This document shows, piece after piece, positions 18,695 to 28,130 of a stretch of 64,000 nt of DNA; position 1 is the first letter of the stretch; each line of letters starts with the position of its first letter. The notes beneath the pieces are model-generated. The model saw only the letters and a list, made by a program, of their open reading frames with translations. It searched no databases and was not told the origin of the DNA. A program made the translations under genes and the position numbers. Source of the DNA: CAZNXJ01 sp964577115 (lineage in GTDB: Bacteria > Planctomycetota > Planctomycetia > Pirellulales > Pirellulaceae); assembly GCA_964577115.1 (NCBI GenBank), contig CAZNXJ010000006.1:1-64000 (forward strand), in the 5' to 3' direction.

Positions 18695-19885
18695 ATGTTC
18701 GTCACGGAGTGGATTAGCGGCCGAGTCTTTCGGTTGGTTCACGGGAACAACCTGGTCTATAACACGTGCTGGGAAGACCCGCGGCTCGACCGGATCGCTC
18801 TGCAACTCACGTCCGACGACGATGTGCTCGTTATCACCTCCGCTGGCTGCAATGCGCTGGATTACGCGCTTGTGGGGCCGCGCCGCGTCTATGCCGTCGA
18901 TATGAACCCGCGTCAGAACGCGCTGCTCGAATTGAAGATCGCCGGCGCTCGGCAGCTCGAGTACGAGCAGTTTTTTCAGATGTTCGGCGAGGGCTACCTG
19001 GAGGGCGTGCGTGACGTTTATGCCGAGAAGCTTCGCGATGAGCTATCACCGCGGTCGCAAATGTATTGGGACAAGTGGGTGAAGTTCTTCGACAACCCTC
19101 GCAAGCCGTTCTACTATCGCGGTACTTCCGGCGCGTTTGCTCGCTTCATGCGCGTGTACATGGACCGCGTCATTAAGGTGAAGCGATACATCGAACAGAT
19201 CTTCAATACGACGTCGCTCGATGAGCAGCGCGAAATCTACTATCGCTACTTGCGCCCGCGCCTGTGGACTCGGCCTTTGAAGTTCGTGATGGATCGCGAC
19301 ACGACTCTTTCCTTGCTGGGTGTCCCGCGCGCTCAGCGGCGCCAAATCGATGCACAGTATGAAGGAGGCATCGTCAAGTTCGTTCAGGATTGCGTGGATG
19401 CCGTGTTTGGCGAACTCCCGCTATCGGACAATTATTTCTGGCGCGTGTACGTGACGGGCCAATATACGAAGACATGTTGTCCGGAGTACTTGAAACCGGA
19501 GAATTTCGAGCGACTGCGCACCGACGCGGTCACTCGTGTCAGCATCCATACGGATTCCGTGCAGGGCTTTCTCGAGAAGCATCCCGGATCGATCTCTCGA
19601 TTTGTCCTGCTGGATCATATGGATTGGCTATCGGATCGCTTTTTTCCTCTGCTGGAAGCCGAATGGCAATCGATCGTCGAGCGTGCTGCACCGCATGCGC
19701 GGCTGATCTGGCGCAGCGGTGGATTGCGAACGGATTACTTGGAACGCGTCCAGGTTGTGGCCGGCGGCAGATTGCGGCCGGTCGGAGAATTGCTGTCGTT
19801 TGACGAACCGCTTGCCGCGCAGCTGCATCGGTTAGACCGCGTCCATACGTACGGCAGCTTTTATATCGCCGAATTGGCTGCTTGA
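18695..19885 (+). CDS. btaA: BtaA-like S-adenosylmethionine:diacylglycerol 3-amino-3-carboxypropyltransferase
   Basis: 396 residues, matching the DUF3419/BtaA family in length and motifs: NLVYNTCWEDPRLD near the N-terminus, a SAM-fold segment (VLVITSAGCNALDYAL, then VYAVDMNPRQNALLELK), and the C-terminal block RFVLLDHMDWLSD. In Rhodobacter, BtaA moves the 3-amino-3-carboxypropyl group of SAM to diacylglycerol, giving diacylglycerylhomoserine, the first step of betaine lipid synthesis. The downstream gene, overlapping or abutting its stop, is a methyltransferase of the type expected for BtaB, which strongly supports this call. Expected to work at the cytoplasmic membrane face. Confidence 0.88.
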   Translation: MFVTEWISGRVFRLVHGNNLVYNTCWEDPRLDRIALQLTSDDDVLVITSAGCNALDYALVGPRRVYAVDMNPRQNALLELKIAGARQLEYEQFFQMFGEGYLEGVRDVYAEKLRDELSPRSQMYWDKWVKFFDNPRKPFYYRGTSGAFARFMRVYMDRVIKVKRYIEQIFNTTSLDEQREIYYRYLRPRLWTRPLKFVMDRDTTLSLLGVPRAQRRQIDAQYEGGIVKFVQDCVDAVFGELPLSDNYFWRVYVTGQYTKTCCPEYLKPENFERLRTDAVTRVSIHTDSVQGFLEKHPGSISRFVLLDHMDWLSDRFFPLLEAEWQSIVERAAPHARLIWRSGGLRTDYLERVQVVAGGRLRPVGELLSFDEPLAAQLHRLDRVHTYGSFYIAELAA

Positions 19886-19905
19886 GCCGCAGAGCGGGAT
19901 ACCGC

Positions 19906-20676
19906 ATGGGCCTGCTGTCCGACCTCAAAGTGCTCTATCACCTGACGATGAAGCCTGTGCGCGGCCACGACCATGCGGCTCGCATGGAAAGCTTCTACGC
20001 CGGGCAGGCCGAGGCGTATGACGATTTCCGCCGCCGGTTGCTGAAGGGGCGCGAGCAGCTCTGGGCAGCACTGCCGGTGCCGCGGGGCGGTGTCTGGGTC
20101 GATCTCGGCGCGGGCACCGGAGCGAACCTCGAATTCATGGGCGATCGGATCCACGACCTGGCAAAGGTCTATGCGATTGACCTCTCACCGTCGCTCCTCG
20201 CGGTCGCACGCGAACGATTCGCCGCGCGTGGCTGGACGAATGCCGAGGCCATCGAAGCGGATGCGACGACATTCCAGCCTCCGCTGGGGCCGGCGGACGT
20301 CGTGACCTTCTCGTATTCACTGACCATGATTCCCGACTGGTTCGCGGCCATCGAAAACGCTCGCGCCATGCTGCGCCCTGGCGGGCTGATCGGCGTCGTC
20401 GATTTTTACGTTTCGAGAAAGTACCCGTCCGACGGTCTGCGCCGGCACTCCTGGTTCACGCGCACCTTCTGGCCGCTCTGGTTCGCGGCGGACAACGTAT
20501 TCCTCTCGCCCGACCACGTCCCCTTCCTGCATCGTCATTTCGCTCCCCGCATGTTCGAAGAGCGCCGTGCGCGCGTTCCCTACCTCCCGCTTCTCCGCAC
20601 GCCCTACTACCTGTTCGTCGGCGAGAAGCCGGACGAAGAGTCGGCCTACTCTTCCGCTAATTTCAATTCGACATAG
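19906..20676 (+). CDS. btaB: BtaB-like diacylglycerylhomoserine N-methyltransferase
   Basis: 256 residues from ATG 19906; a TTG at 19882 in frame, overlapping the btaA stop, is an alternative that adds eight residues. Class I SAM-dependent methyltransferase: motif I WVDLGAGTGANLEF (about 64-77), acidic motif II (YAIDLSPSLL) and a motif IV-like PADVVTFSYSLTMIPDW. The N-terminal MKPVRGHDHAARMESFY with GQAEAYDDFRRRLLKGRE matches BtaB-type proteins. It would add three methyl groups to the homoserine amine to give the betaine lipid DGTS. The final 31 bases overlap, convergently, the end of the sialidase-like gene. Confidence 0.82.
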   Translation: MGLLSDLKVLYHLTMKPVRGHDHAARMESFYAGQAEAYDDFRRRLLKGREQLWAALPVPRGGVWVDLGAGTGANLEFMGDRIHDLAKVYAIDLSPSLLAVARERFAARGWTNAEAIEADATTFQPPLGPADVVTFSYSLTMIPDWFAAIENARAMLRPGGLIGVVDFYVSRKYPSDGLRRHSWFTRTFWPLWFAADNVFLSPDHVPFLHRHFAPRMFEERRARVPYLPLLRTPYYLFVGEKPDEESAYSSANFNST

Positions 20677-21671
20677 CGGGGGCGCTTGCGCTTCCACGTG
20701 TAGGTCAAATGCACGTTCCCGTCTTTCGACTGAATGATGGCCGGATAGGAGTACTCGCCGGGCTCGGTTTCGAGCGTTCCGAGCATGCGCCATGTAACTG
20801 CGTCGTCGGAGATCGCGAGGTTCAGCGGTGTGCGGCCGCGGGGCGTGTGGTTGTATACGAGCAGGTGCCGGCCGTCGCGGAGCGTCACGGCATCGATGCC
20901 CGAGTTCGGATTGGGTAGCTCGGTCGCGGTGAGCGGGCTCCAGGTCCGACCGCCGTCTTTGGACGTCGCTTCGAGAATCTTTCCAACGCCCCGACTGCGG
21001 CAGAGAATTTTGAGCTCGCCACTAGCCAGCTTCAGAATGGCCGGCTGAATCGCACCGAACTCTTGGCCGTCGTTCAGCGGCTCCGTTTTTTCCCACGTAC
21101 GGCCACCGTCGGCGGTCCATTCCATGTGTACGCGCCATCCGTCATGTTCCGTGCTTGATCCGCACAGCAGCCGCCCGTCATCCAGCTGCACGGCCTTGTT
21201 CTTGATGGGACCCAGGATTCCGTCGGGCAAGCGCTGAGGCTCGCTCCAGGTGCGCCCGCCATCGGTCGACGTGATTAGCATGCCCCACCACTCGCTGGGG
21301 CTCGGACCGACTTTGTAGAACAAGTGCAGCTTTCCGTCGTCGGTGGCGTGTAGCACCGGGTTCCAGCAAGGGTAACGTTGCTCGGCGCTCACCACGCCGT
21401 TTGCAACCTCGACGGGCTGCGTCCAGCCGGAATCCATACGGCGCGCAAACCAGATGCCCACGTCGGGATGTTTTTCATGCGTGCCGCCAAACCAGGCTGC
21501 AACGATCCCGTCAGCGGTCTCGGCCAGCGTCGTGGCGTGGCATTCGGGGAACGAGGCTTCTTCGTAGATGAATTCACTGCGGACGACGCCGTCCAGGGCC
21601 GGCTCGTCGCCGAGTGCTCGTCCGGCGACGAGCGGCAGTATGAGCAGCATCCCGATTGCGATTCGAAGCAT
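20646..21671 (-). CDS. Exported sialidase-family (BNR/Asp-box) protein
   Basis: 341 residues with a signal peptide (about 1-21). At least three Asp boxes are visible (STDGGRTWSEP, TADGGRTWEKT, SKDGGRTWSPL), giving a six-bladed sialidase-like propeller of the planctomycete exo-alpha-sialidase-like family. The motif ECHATTLAETADGIVAAWFG, followed by GTHEKHPDVGIW, near the N-terminus is family-typical. Actual sialic-acid cleavage is not shown; many homologues act on other sugars or are unassigned. It is the last gene of a long minus-strand run and overlaps btaB tail-to-tail by 31 bases. TATACT-like bases on the minus strand near 21712-21717 could be a -10 element, but no good -35 is seen. Confidence 0.87.
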   Translation of the reverse strand: MLRIAIGMLLILPLVAGRALGDEPALDGVVRSEFIYEEASFPECHATTLAETADGIVAAWFGGTHEKHPDVGIWFARRMDSGWTQPVEVANGVVSAEQRYPCWNPVLHATDDGKLHLFYKVGPSPSEWWGMLITSTDGGRTWSEPQRLPDGILGPIKNKAVQLDDGRLLCGSSTEHDGWRVHMEWTADGGRTWEKTEPLNDGQEFGAIQPAILKLASGELKILCRSRGVGKILEATSKDGGRTWSPLTATELPNPNSGIDAVTLRDGRHLLVYNHTPRGRTPLNLAISDDAVTWRMLGTLETEPGEYSYPAIIQSKDGNVHLTYTWKRKRPRYVELKLAEE

Positions 21672-21856
21672 GACTTAACCTTCGCACTGGAATTTTGAAT
21701 AGGGACGAGCCGAGTATAGTCGCTTTCCTGAGCCCTTTCACCCGATGCTCGACGAGCCCCGGCGCTGTCATGGCGGATAAAGTACGTACGTTGTGCAGCG
21801 GCTTCGGCGATCTGCGGCGCATCGGGGCTCGCGCGCGAGCGAACTGCACCGCGGCG

Positions 21857-22750
21857 TTACCAAACGTCGGCGGCCGCGACGGCCTTGGCCGCCTCGAGCT
21901 CCGTGGTTTTCGGACGGCACTCGAGTCCCACGAATCCGCGGTAGCCCAGATCATAGGCTTCCCGCAGCACGCGGTTGTAATGGATTTCGCCCGTGCCTGG
22001 TTCGTTGCGCCCCGGATGGTCGGCCAACTGGAGATAGCCGACCTGATCGAAGCCTTCCTTCAGCCGGCCGCATAGGTCGCCTTCCGTGATCTGCATGTGG
22101 TAGAGGTCCCAGTTGATTTTTACATAGTCCGATCCGACCTCGCGGCAGATTTTCACCGCGTCCGGACTGCCGTACAGGCAATGGCCCGGGTGATCGACCC
22201 GCCCGTTCATCGGTTCGAGAATCAGCATCACCTTTTCGCGTTCCGCGATCGGCGCTGCTCGGCGGAGCGCATTGATCACCTGGCGATGCATTTGTTCCTG
22301 CGTCATGCCCGGTTGGTTGTTGCCCGCGACGACCGTCATCTTGGTACAGTTCCAGCGATGCGCCACCTGGCAGGCTTCTTCGATCGTGGCGACGAAGCGG
22401 TCTTCGTTCTCGGGATGGTTCATGCCCGGCTCAAAGCCCCACGCGGTAAACTGCGCGATTTCGAGCCCCAGTTCGCGCGCGAGTTGTCCGACGGCATCGA
22501 TGTCCTTGTTTTGATAGGGCCAGAATTCCACCGCCGGAAATCCGAACTCGGCGGCTTTCCGCAGCCGGTCGAGAAACGGCAGCCCTGTCCACCACATTTC
22601 GATGTTTACAGCGAACTTCGTATGCGGCGTGCGGCCGAGCGACTTCGTGTCGACCTCGTCGGCATGCAGAACACTTGCGAAGGGGACAGCGGCTGCACCC
22701 GCCAGGCCACTAGATAGGAATTGTCGTCGAGCAAAAGTGTGTTCGGACAT
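21857..22750 (-). CDS. Tat-exported TIM-barrel isomerase, hydroxypyruvate isomerase-like
   Basis: 297 residues. The N-terminus has a twin-arginine signal (ARRQFLSSGLAGAAAVPFA), so folded export is predicted. The rest is a sugar phosphate isomerase/epimerase TIM barrel (AP endonuclease 2 family): GFPAVEFWPY, VMLILEPMNGRVDHPGH, DYVKINWDLYHMQITEGDL, YLQLADHPGRNEPGTGEIHY, and FVGLECRP at the end. The Glu, Asp, His and Glu metal-ligand pattern resembles hydroxypyruvate isomerase (Hyi). The Tat signal is common on planctomycete members. True substrate unknown; it lies next to a PLP enzyme and a tripartite carboxylate transporter, suggesting small-acid catabolism. Confidence 0.85.
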   Translation of the reverse strand: MSEHTFARRQFLSSGLAGAAAVPFASVLHADEVDTKSLGRTPHTKFAVNIEMWWTGLPFLDRLRKAAEFGFPAVEFWPYQNKDIDAVGQLARELGLEIAQFTAWGFEPGMNHPENEDRFVATIEEACQVAHRWNCTKMTVVAGNNQPGMTQEQMHRQVINALRRAAPIAEREKVMLILEPMNGRVDHPGHCLYGSPDAVKICREVGSDYVKINWDLYHMQITEGDLCGRLKEGFDQVGYLQLADHPGRNEPGTGEIHYNRVLREAYDLGYRGFVGLECRPKTTELEAAKAVAAADVW

Positions 22751-22855
22751 TTCGGAGGGCCTTTCGAAGGTATTGAGTTCGAGTTCGTTCGGTTGGCGAG
22801 CGAAGTGCTTCCGCGCGACACGTTCCTCGGCACTAAGGCAACGTTTTATGTGACG

Positions 22856-23971
22856 TCAAATTGTCAGCCACCGATCGCGCGCCGTAACATCCCAGCGCGT
22901 TTGGACTCGGCCTTCGCTCACAACCCACACCTGTTTGTGCAGTGCCGACGTGGGACAAACGTGGCGCGGAATCCCCAGCAAAATGTCACCTGGTTGAAAC
23001 TCGCCGGCGCGGTCGGTCTCGAGCACCAGGTGTTCTTCGTTATGCAGCACCTCTTTCGCGTCGGGCAGGTCAGGAAAAAAGACGCGGCGGCCGGCGGGAG
23101 GATCCGCGGCGACAGCCTTATTGCCCAAGTCCACCGTTACACGGTTCGGCGTCGGACGGCTGATCACGCGCGTCAGCACGAGCGCGGCGGGGACAAACTG
23201 CAAGTCGGGGAAAATCTGCGAATAGCCGGCGTCGTGAAAGATGAGGGTGCCCGGGCTTAGTTCGAGCGTCGGGTCCTCTTTTTCGGCAAAGATCGGAAAG
23301 GATCCCGTCCCGCCGGCGACGAGTCGCGGTACATCGAATCCGTCTTCACGCAGTTGGTCACGCAGGGGAAGCACGGCGTCCCAGACGGCGTTGACGGCCG
23401 CCGTTCGTTCGTCGAGCGGAGTTTGATGGTTTTGGCCGTCGTAGATGTGCAGGCCCGCGGGAATCAGCCCCTCGGTTTCGGCGATCTGCCGGTAGAGCTG
23501 CCGAGCCTCCGGACCGACACGCAGGCCGGTGCGATTCTGGCCTGAGTTAATGTCGAGCATCACGCCGATGCGGCACCCCGCGCGGCGCATGGCGGCGCCG
23601 AGCTGCTCGAGTGGCTCAGGATGGTCGGCCGTTACGGAGAAGGTAACGTTGGGAAATGTTTCGACGAAACGCACGGCGCGGGCAATGTTCGGCCCCACCA
23701 GGTTGTACGCCAAAAACACATCGGTCGCCCCGGCCCGCGCCAGCATCTCGGCCTCGGCAATGGTCGCGCACTTGTGCTTCACAATGCCACATTCCAGCTG
23801 GCGTTCGATGATCGCCTGCATTTTATGCGTCTTGCAGTGGGGCCGCAGACGCTTGGGATCCTTGGCAATGGCGATCATTTGTTGAAGGTTCTGCTCGACC
23901 AGTTCGCGAAATACGACCAGTCCCGGGCTGAACACTTCGTCGGGATTTTCTATGCGGTAGCGCGCGTCCAT
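22856..23971 (-). CDS. D-threonine aldolase-like PLP enzyme (alanine racemase N-terminal fold type III)
   Basis: 371 residues from ATG 23971, chosen because MDARYRIENPDEVFSPGLVV aligns with the family start and GAGGC lies upstream; the frame is open for 21 more codons. Fold-type III PLP enzyme: RPHCKTHKMQAI carries the PLP lysine; the glycine-rich phosphate site is RLVAGGTGSFP; and the C-terminal domain has the HxC metal motif of D-threonine aldolases (NEEHLVLE and IPRHVCPTSALH). It should cleave or dehydrate a D-3-hydroxyamino acid in the cytoplasm. Same direction as the TctABC genes, 124 bases after tctA. Confidence 0.88.
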   Translation of the reverse strand: MDARYRIENPDEVFSPGLVVFRELVEQNLQQMIAIAKDPKRLRPHCKTHKMQAIIERQLECGIVKHKCATIAEAEMLARAGATDVFLAYNLVGPNIARAVRFVETFPNVTFSVTADHPEPLEQLGAAMRRAGCRIGVMLDINSGQNRTGLRVGPEARQLYRQIAETEGLIPAGLHIYDGQNHQTPLDERTAAVNAVWDAVLPLRDQLREDGFDVPRLVAGGTGSFPIFAEKEDPTLELSPGTLIFHDAGYSQIFPDLQFVPAALVLTRVISRPTPNRVTVDLGNKAVAADPPAGRRVFFPDLPDAKEVLHNEEHLVLETDRAGEFQPGDILLGIPRHVCPTSALHKQVWVVSEGRVQTRWDVTARDRWLTI

Positions 23972-24095
23972 CTCATGAAGCCTCGTGGAATTCCATGTGA
24001 ATCCATTTGCGCGTCGAGCCTCGGCCGCGCGCATCGTGTAGTTTACTTATCATCTCGACTGTTTCCGGACACGGCGAGTGCCCTGCGAGGAGCAC

Positions 24096-25598
24096 TTATT
24101 CGTCCGTGACAGACTGACTGGGCGAGCTCGGCGTCCGGCGTCCGGTGACTGCAAGGAACCAGCGTGCGGCCGGCGCAGCAAAGAACGCCAGCAGTAGTAG
24201 CAGAACCATGGCGAGCGACAACGGGCGGGTCAGAAACGGTAGGAAGCTGCCACCCGTCTTGATGAGTCCCACACGCAGATGTTCGTCGATCATCGGTCCC
24301 AGAATCATTCCCAGAATCAGCGGCGCGACGGGCGCTCGCATGCGATCCATCCAGTATCCCAAGACGCCGAACACGGCGACGATGTACACGTCGAACATGT
24401 CTTGTTCAAACGCATAGGCGCCGACGAAGGAGAAGACGACCACGGCGCTTAGCACAAGGCTGCGCGGCAACCGCATCATCCAGCCGAACGCCTGAATGCC
24501 CAGCCATCCAGCCGGAATCAATAGGATTTGAGTAAGAGCGGCGATTGCGAACAGCCGGTGAAGCTGTTCCGCATTGTGTTCGAACAAGCCCGGCCCGGGC
24601 TGAATGCCGTGCATTAATAAGGCGCCGAGCACGATTGCGGTTACCGAGTCGCCGGGAACTCCGAAGACCAGAGCGGGAATCCAGGCGCCGCCGACGGCCG
24701 CATTGTTAGCGCTCGTCGGTGCCACCACGCCTTCGATGCTGCCGCTGCCAAACTTTTCGGGTTCGCTGGATGTTTTCTGTGCAAGGCCGTAGGACGCCCA
24801 GGCGGCAATGTCCGCCCCGGCGCCCGGCAAGGCCCCGATGAGTGTTCCCAGCGTCGAAGATTGAAGCACGAGCCGCCAGTGTTTCGCGATCGTGCGCAGC
24901 GTTGCGATCCAAGGCAGCTCGACGCGATGTCCGGCGACGTCGTGCAGTTGTCCCGCATGAAAGCTGCGGAACACCTCGGCCAGGCCAAACAACCCGATCA
25001 TGGCGGGAATGAAATGGATACCTGACAGCAGTTCGAGCGAGTCGAACGTATAGCGGTGCGTGCCTGTCACAACGTCGCGTCCAACTGAGGCAATGACAAC
25101 GCCGGCCGCTGCCGACGCGATCCCGCGCACCGTGCTGCCTTGGCTGACCAGGGCACTGAGCGACAGCCCTCCAACGCCCAACCAGAAATACTCGAAGCTT
25201 GTGAACGCGAGTGCGAACGATGCTAGTTGCGGAGCGATGAGGATCAGCAGCGCGACGCCGAACAGGCCTCCGATCGCGGAGCAGAGCAGGTCCAGCATCA
25301 TTGCGAGACCGCCGCGTCCACGTTGCGCTAGCTCGTAGGCGTCCAGCGTGGCGGCGGCCGAAGCAGGTGTGCCGGGAATGCGCAGGAAGGTCGCAGGGAT
25401 GTCGCCTGAAAAGATTGCTGTAAAGCTGACGCCAATGATCATGGCCAGGCCCGCTTCGGCGCTCTGGTGAAACGTCAGCGGCAGGATCAGCGCCACCGCC
25501 ATCGTGGCGGTCAGGCCGGGCGTACTCCCGACGAAGATGCCGAACGCCATGCCCAGCATCCACGGAATGAGAATATCCAGCGAAAGTAACTCGAGCAT
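24096..25598 (-). CDS. tctA: Tripartite tricarboxylate transporter, large permease TctA
   Basis: 500 residues from ATG 25598 (GGGG Shine-Dalgarno just upstream), with about eleven or twelve hydrophobic helices. TctA signatures: GIFVGSTPGLTATMAVAL near the N-terminus, IGVSFTAIFSGDIPATFLRIP, and the second inverted-repeat motif GALPGAGADIAAWASYG. Together with TctB and TctC it forms a secondary transporter for carboxylates driven by ion gradients. The order C-B-A in the direction of transcription is the usual one. Substrate is set by TctC and is not known here. Confidence 0.94.
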   Translation of the reverse strand: MLELLSLDILIPWMLGMAFGIFVGSTPGLTATMAVALILPLTFHQSAEAGLAMIIGVSFTAIFSGDIPATFLRIPGTPASAAATLDAYELAQRGRGGLAMMLDLLCSAIGGLFGVALLILIAPQLASFALAFTSFEYFWLGVGGLSLSALVSQGSTVRGIASAAAGVVIASVGRDVVTGTHRYTFDSLELLSGIHFIPAMIGLFGLAEVFRSFHAGQLHDVAGHRVELPWIATLRTIAKHWRLVLQSSTLGTLIGALPGAGADIAAWASYGLAQKTSSEPEKFGSGSIEGVVAPTSANNAAVGGAWIPALVFGVPGDSVTAIVLGALLMHGIQPGPGLFEHNAEQLHRLFAIAALTQILLIPAGWLGIQAFGWMMRLPRSLVLSAVVVFSFVGAYAFEQDMFDVYIVAVFGVLGYWMDRMRAPVAPLILGMILGPMIDEHLRVGLIKTGGSFLPFLTRPLSLAMVLLLLLAFFAAPAARWFLAVTGRRTPSSPSQSVTDE

Positions 25599-25706
25599 AC
25601 CCCTGCGGCATGTAATGAGTGGCAGTAATGTTTGGCAAGAACCGATGCCGCGCGGGGGCGAGTCTATGAGCAATCCGCCGGCGCGCTCCGAATCGGGCCA
25701 GTCTAT

Positions 25707-26222
25707 TCAGAAACGAATCCAGCCTTCCAGTAGGCCCTCCGGCAACGTGACGCGGAACACGGGGCCGAAGAGCAGTTTCACGCTGATGGCGAGCGACATC
25801 GCAAAGAGCGCACCGTGCCACCAACGTCGAGCTCCCCCCATGCGCACGAGCAGCACCGGCAGCAATACGGTGGTGCTCAGAGTAAATCCGGCCACGGGAA
25901 GGAGAGCGGCGTAGAGCAGCACGAGCCCAATGGCGACGAGATTGCCGGGCGTGAGCGCGGGGATTTCTGCCCGCCCCTGTTCGTCCTCCGCCCGGCGGCC
26001 GCGCACGAGGCTCGTGATTCCTGCTACCAATTCCCAGGTGCTGCACGCGAGAATCAGCACCGCCGCGACACGCGGGACGGTAAAGGGCCCCGGATCGTTC
26101 GGATCGAGACGCGATCGAATCGGCCCGTCCGCGAATACATACGCAACGACGCCGAAGAGCGCCGCCCCAAGCGACCAGATAATACGGCGCCGCGCACGAT
26201 CATTCACTCCTGGCCTGCTCAT
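25707..26222 (-). CDS. tctB: Tripartite tricarboxylate transporter, small permease TctB
   Basis: 171 residues with four hydrophobic helices (about 13-31, 46-66, 91-125 as two, 135-155), the typical TctB size and layout. N-terminus MSRPGVNDRARRRIIWSLGA; the DPGPFTVPRVAAVLIL motif is characteristic. The start overlaps the stop of tctC by four bases (ATGA), and tctA starts 108 bases downstream. Sequence conservation in this family is weak, so the call leans on context as well. Confidence 0.88.
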   Translation of the reverse strand: MSRPGVNDRARRRIIWSLGAALFGVVAYVFADGPIRSRLDPNDPGPFTVPRVAAVLILACSTWELVAGITSLVRGRRAEDEQGRAEIPALTPGNLVAIGLVLLYAALLPVAGFTLSTTVLLPVLLVRMGGARRWWHGALFAMSLAISVKLLFGPVFRVTLPEGLLEGWIRF

Positions 26223-27190
26223 GGTGTGGTGCTCGCGGCGAACCCAGCCTGCTCAATAACTTCCTTCCACCGCTCGTCCTGATCACGCAGGAACTCGACA
26301 AAGTCGTCACCCGTGCGGAGCTCAATGGAAAATCCGTTGCTTTTCATGAACTCGGCGTACTCCGGCGACTGGGCGATCCTCGCGCAGACTTGTTCGAGTT
26401 GCTTGCGGATAGGCTCCGGCGTCTCGCGCGGCGCGGCGAGCCCGCGCCAACCGACGGCCGTCCAGTCGATGCCTGCTTCGCGCGCGGTCGGAATATCCGG
26501 ATATTCTTCCAGCCGCTTGTCCGCCATCACGGCGAGAATGCGCAGCTGGTCGAGCGATCCGGCGGCCTCGGGCACACTACAACAGACGGCATCGATGTGA
26601 CCGCCAAGTAGTTCGACGATCGAGGGCGCGGACCCCTGGGTCGGGATCCAGAGAATGTTGTCGACCGGTTGCTGGTCGGCGATCAACAGTCCGGCACGTG
26701 CGAGGTCCCATGCGCCGCCGCGGGCGGTGCCGGACATCTTCAACTCGCCCGGGCGCTCCTTGACCGCGTCGAGAAACTCACGCAGCGTTTTCCACGGTGC
26801 GTCGCGGCGCACGACGATCGCGGCGGGGTCGGCGTTGACTTGCAGCAAGCATGCGAAGTCTTCGTGCGTGACTTCCGCAATACCCATGTGATGCATCGTG
26901 GACAGCTCGAACGTGATCATCGTCAGCGTATAGCCGTCCGGCCGCGCCTCGGCCCCATTACGATGCCCCACGGCCCCGGCGCCTCCCGTCTTGTTGGCGA
27001 CGATGAATGGAGAACCAAGTTCGCGCTGGAGCGCGTCGGCCCAGAAACGCGCGAGGCGATCGGTTCCACCGCCGGCCGACCAGGGGCAGATGATCGTGAC
27101 AGGCTTATTCGGATAGGCGCGATTCGACGATGAACAGCCGAACGTCGCGATGAGAACGAGTAATAAATAGATGAACGAGTTGCGAGCCAT
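26219..27190 (-). CDS. tctC: Tripartite tricarboxylate transporter solute-binding protein (TctC/Bug family)
   Basis: 323 residues from ATG 27190, backed by AGGA eight bases upstream. The leader ends in ATFGC, a plausible but imperfect lipobox, so it may be a lipoprotein. Bug-family features: YPNKPVTIICPWSAGGGTDRLAR, NKTGGAGAVGH, GYTLTMITFEL, and a closing block with RKQLEQVCARIAQSPEYAEF. It binds the substrate in the periplasm and hands it to TctAB. Usual ligands in the family are carboxylates, amino acids and aromatic acids; which one cannot be told. Confidence 0.93.
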   Translation of the reverse strand: MARNSFIYLLLVLIATFGCSSSNRAYPNKPVTIICPWSAGGGTDRLARFWADALQRELGSPFIVANKTGGAGAVGHRNGAEARPDGYTLTMITFELSTMHHMGIAEVTHEDFACLLQVNADPAAIVVRRDAPWKTLREFLDAVKERPGELKMSGTARGGAWDLARAGLLIADQQPVDNILWIPTQGSAPSIVELLGGHIDAVCCSVPEAAGSLDQLRILAVMADKRLEEYPDIPTAREAGIDWTAVGWRGLAAPRETPEPIRKQLEQVCARIAQSPEYAEFMKSNGFSIELRTGDDFVEFLRDQDERWKEVIEQAGFAASTTP

Positions 27191-27213
27191 GCGATTCCTC
27201 ATTCGGTGACAAG

Positions 27214-28035
27214 TCAACGCGTGCGAGGCGCCGTTCCCTCAGCGGATTCGTCTTCGGTGGCCGCCGCCGAGCGTCTGTGTTGCTCGACGGCTTGCAACGT
27301 TTCTCCAATGCTGCCTCGGATCACGACGTGGGCCCACGCGTCCAGCGGCGTGGGTTCGCGGTTGATGATGACCAGTTGGGCGCCCCGCTGCCGCGCGATA
27401 CGGGGCAGGCTCGCAGCCGGCTCCACAACCAACGACGAGCCCATTGCTAGGAACAGGTCGCAGTTTCTCGCGAGCTGGACAGCGCGTTCGAGTATGTCGG
27501 TAGGCAGCGGCTGCCCGAAGGAAACGGTGGCGTGCTTGAGTTGCCCGCCGCATTCCGGGCAGTCCGGCACCTGCTGCTCCGCTTCAAACCGGGCGACCCA
27601 CGGGTCGGCGTCGAAGCGAGCGTGACAATCGAGACACGCAACCTTGCGCGCCGTGCCGTGCAGTTCGAGCACGGGATCGCTGCCGGCCAGCGTATGCAGG
27701 CCGTCGATGTTTTGCGTAATCACCGCCGCGATCCGCCCCTCGCGCCCCCACTCGGCCAGCAGCCGGTGCCCAACGTTGGGCTCGCTGCGCACGAACTCGT
27801 GATGCGTCAGCGCCTTCTGTCGCCAATATTCCTGGCGAGCTTCCGCGCTGCGGCGAAATTCGTCGAAATAAATCTGCCGGTTGGTGGCCCAGACGCCGCC
27901 AGGCGAGCGGAAATCGGGCAGGCCGCTCTCGGTGCTCATGCCCGCCCCGGTGAACGCGACCGCCGCTCGCGCACGATTCAGCGCAGTGGCAACTTGCCGA
28001 ATCTGCTGGTCCCCTGCGAGCGATTGTTCGGTCAT
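27214..28035 (-). CDS. Sirtuin NAD-dependent protein deacylase
   Basis: 273 residues with the full sirtuin core: GAGMSTESGLPDFRSPGGVW (30-49), TQNIDGLH (107-114), catalytic H126 in ELHG, and a zinc site C134, C137, C159, C162. NAD contacts GSSLVVEPA and INREPTPLD follow. Bacterial CobB-type enzymes remove acetyl or other acyl groups from protein lysines, for example on acyl-CoA synthetases. The gene lies 23 bases upstream of tctC in the same direction, which may tie it to the same transcript. Cytoplasmic. Confidence 0.95.
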   Translation of the reverse strand: MTEQSLAGDQQIRQVATALNRARAAVAFTGAGMSTESGLPDFRSPGGVWATNRQIYFDEFRRSAEARQEYWRQKALTHHEFVRSEPNVGHRLLAEWGREGRIAAVITQNIDGLHTLAGSDPVLELHGTARKVACLDCHARFDADPWVARFEAEQQVPDCPECGGQLKHATVSFGQPLPTDILERAVQLARNCDLFLAMGSSLVVEPAASLPRIARQRGAQLVIINREPTPLDAWAHVVIRGSIGETLQAVEQHRRSAAATEDESAEGTAPRTR

Positions 28036-28130
28036 GCGAACGGCTTCTACGTTAGTCGTCGATCGGCTGTTGATAGTCTCTTGATAGTCTCCACGCTGTC
28101 GCTGGCCAGTGTACCCGCTCGGCGCTCTCG

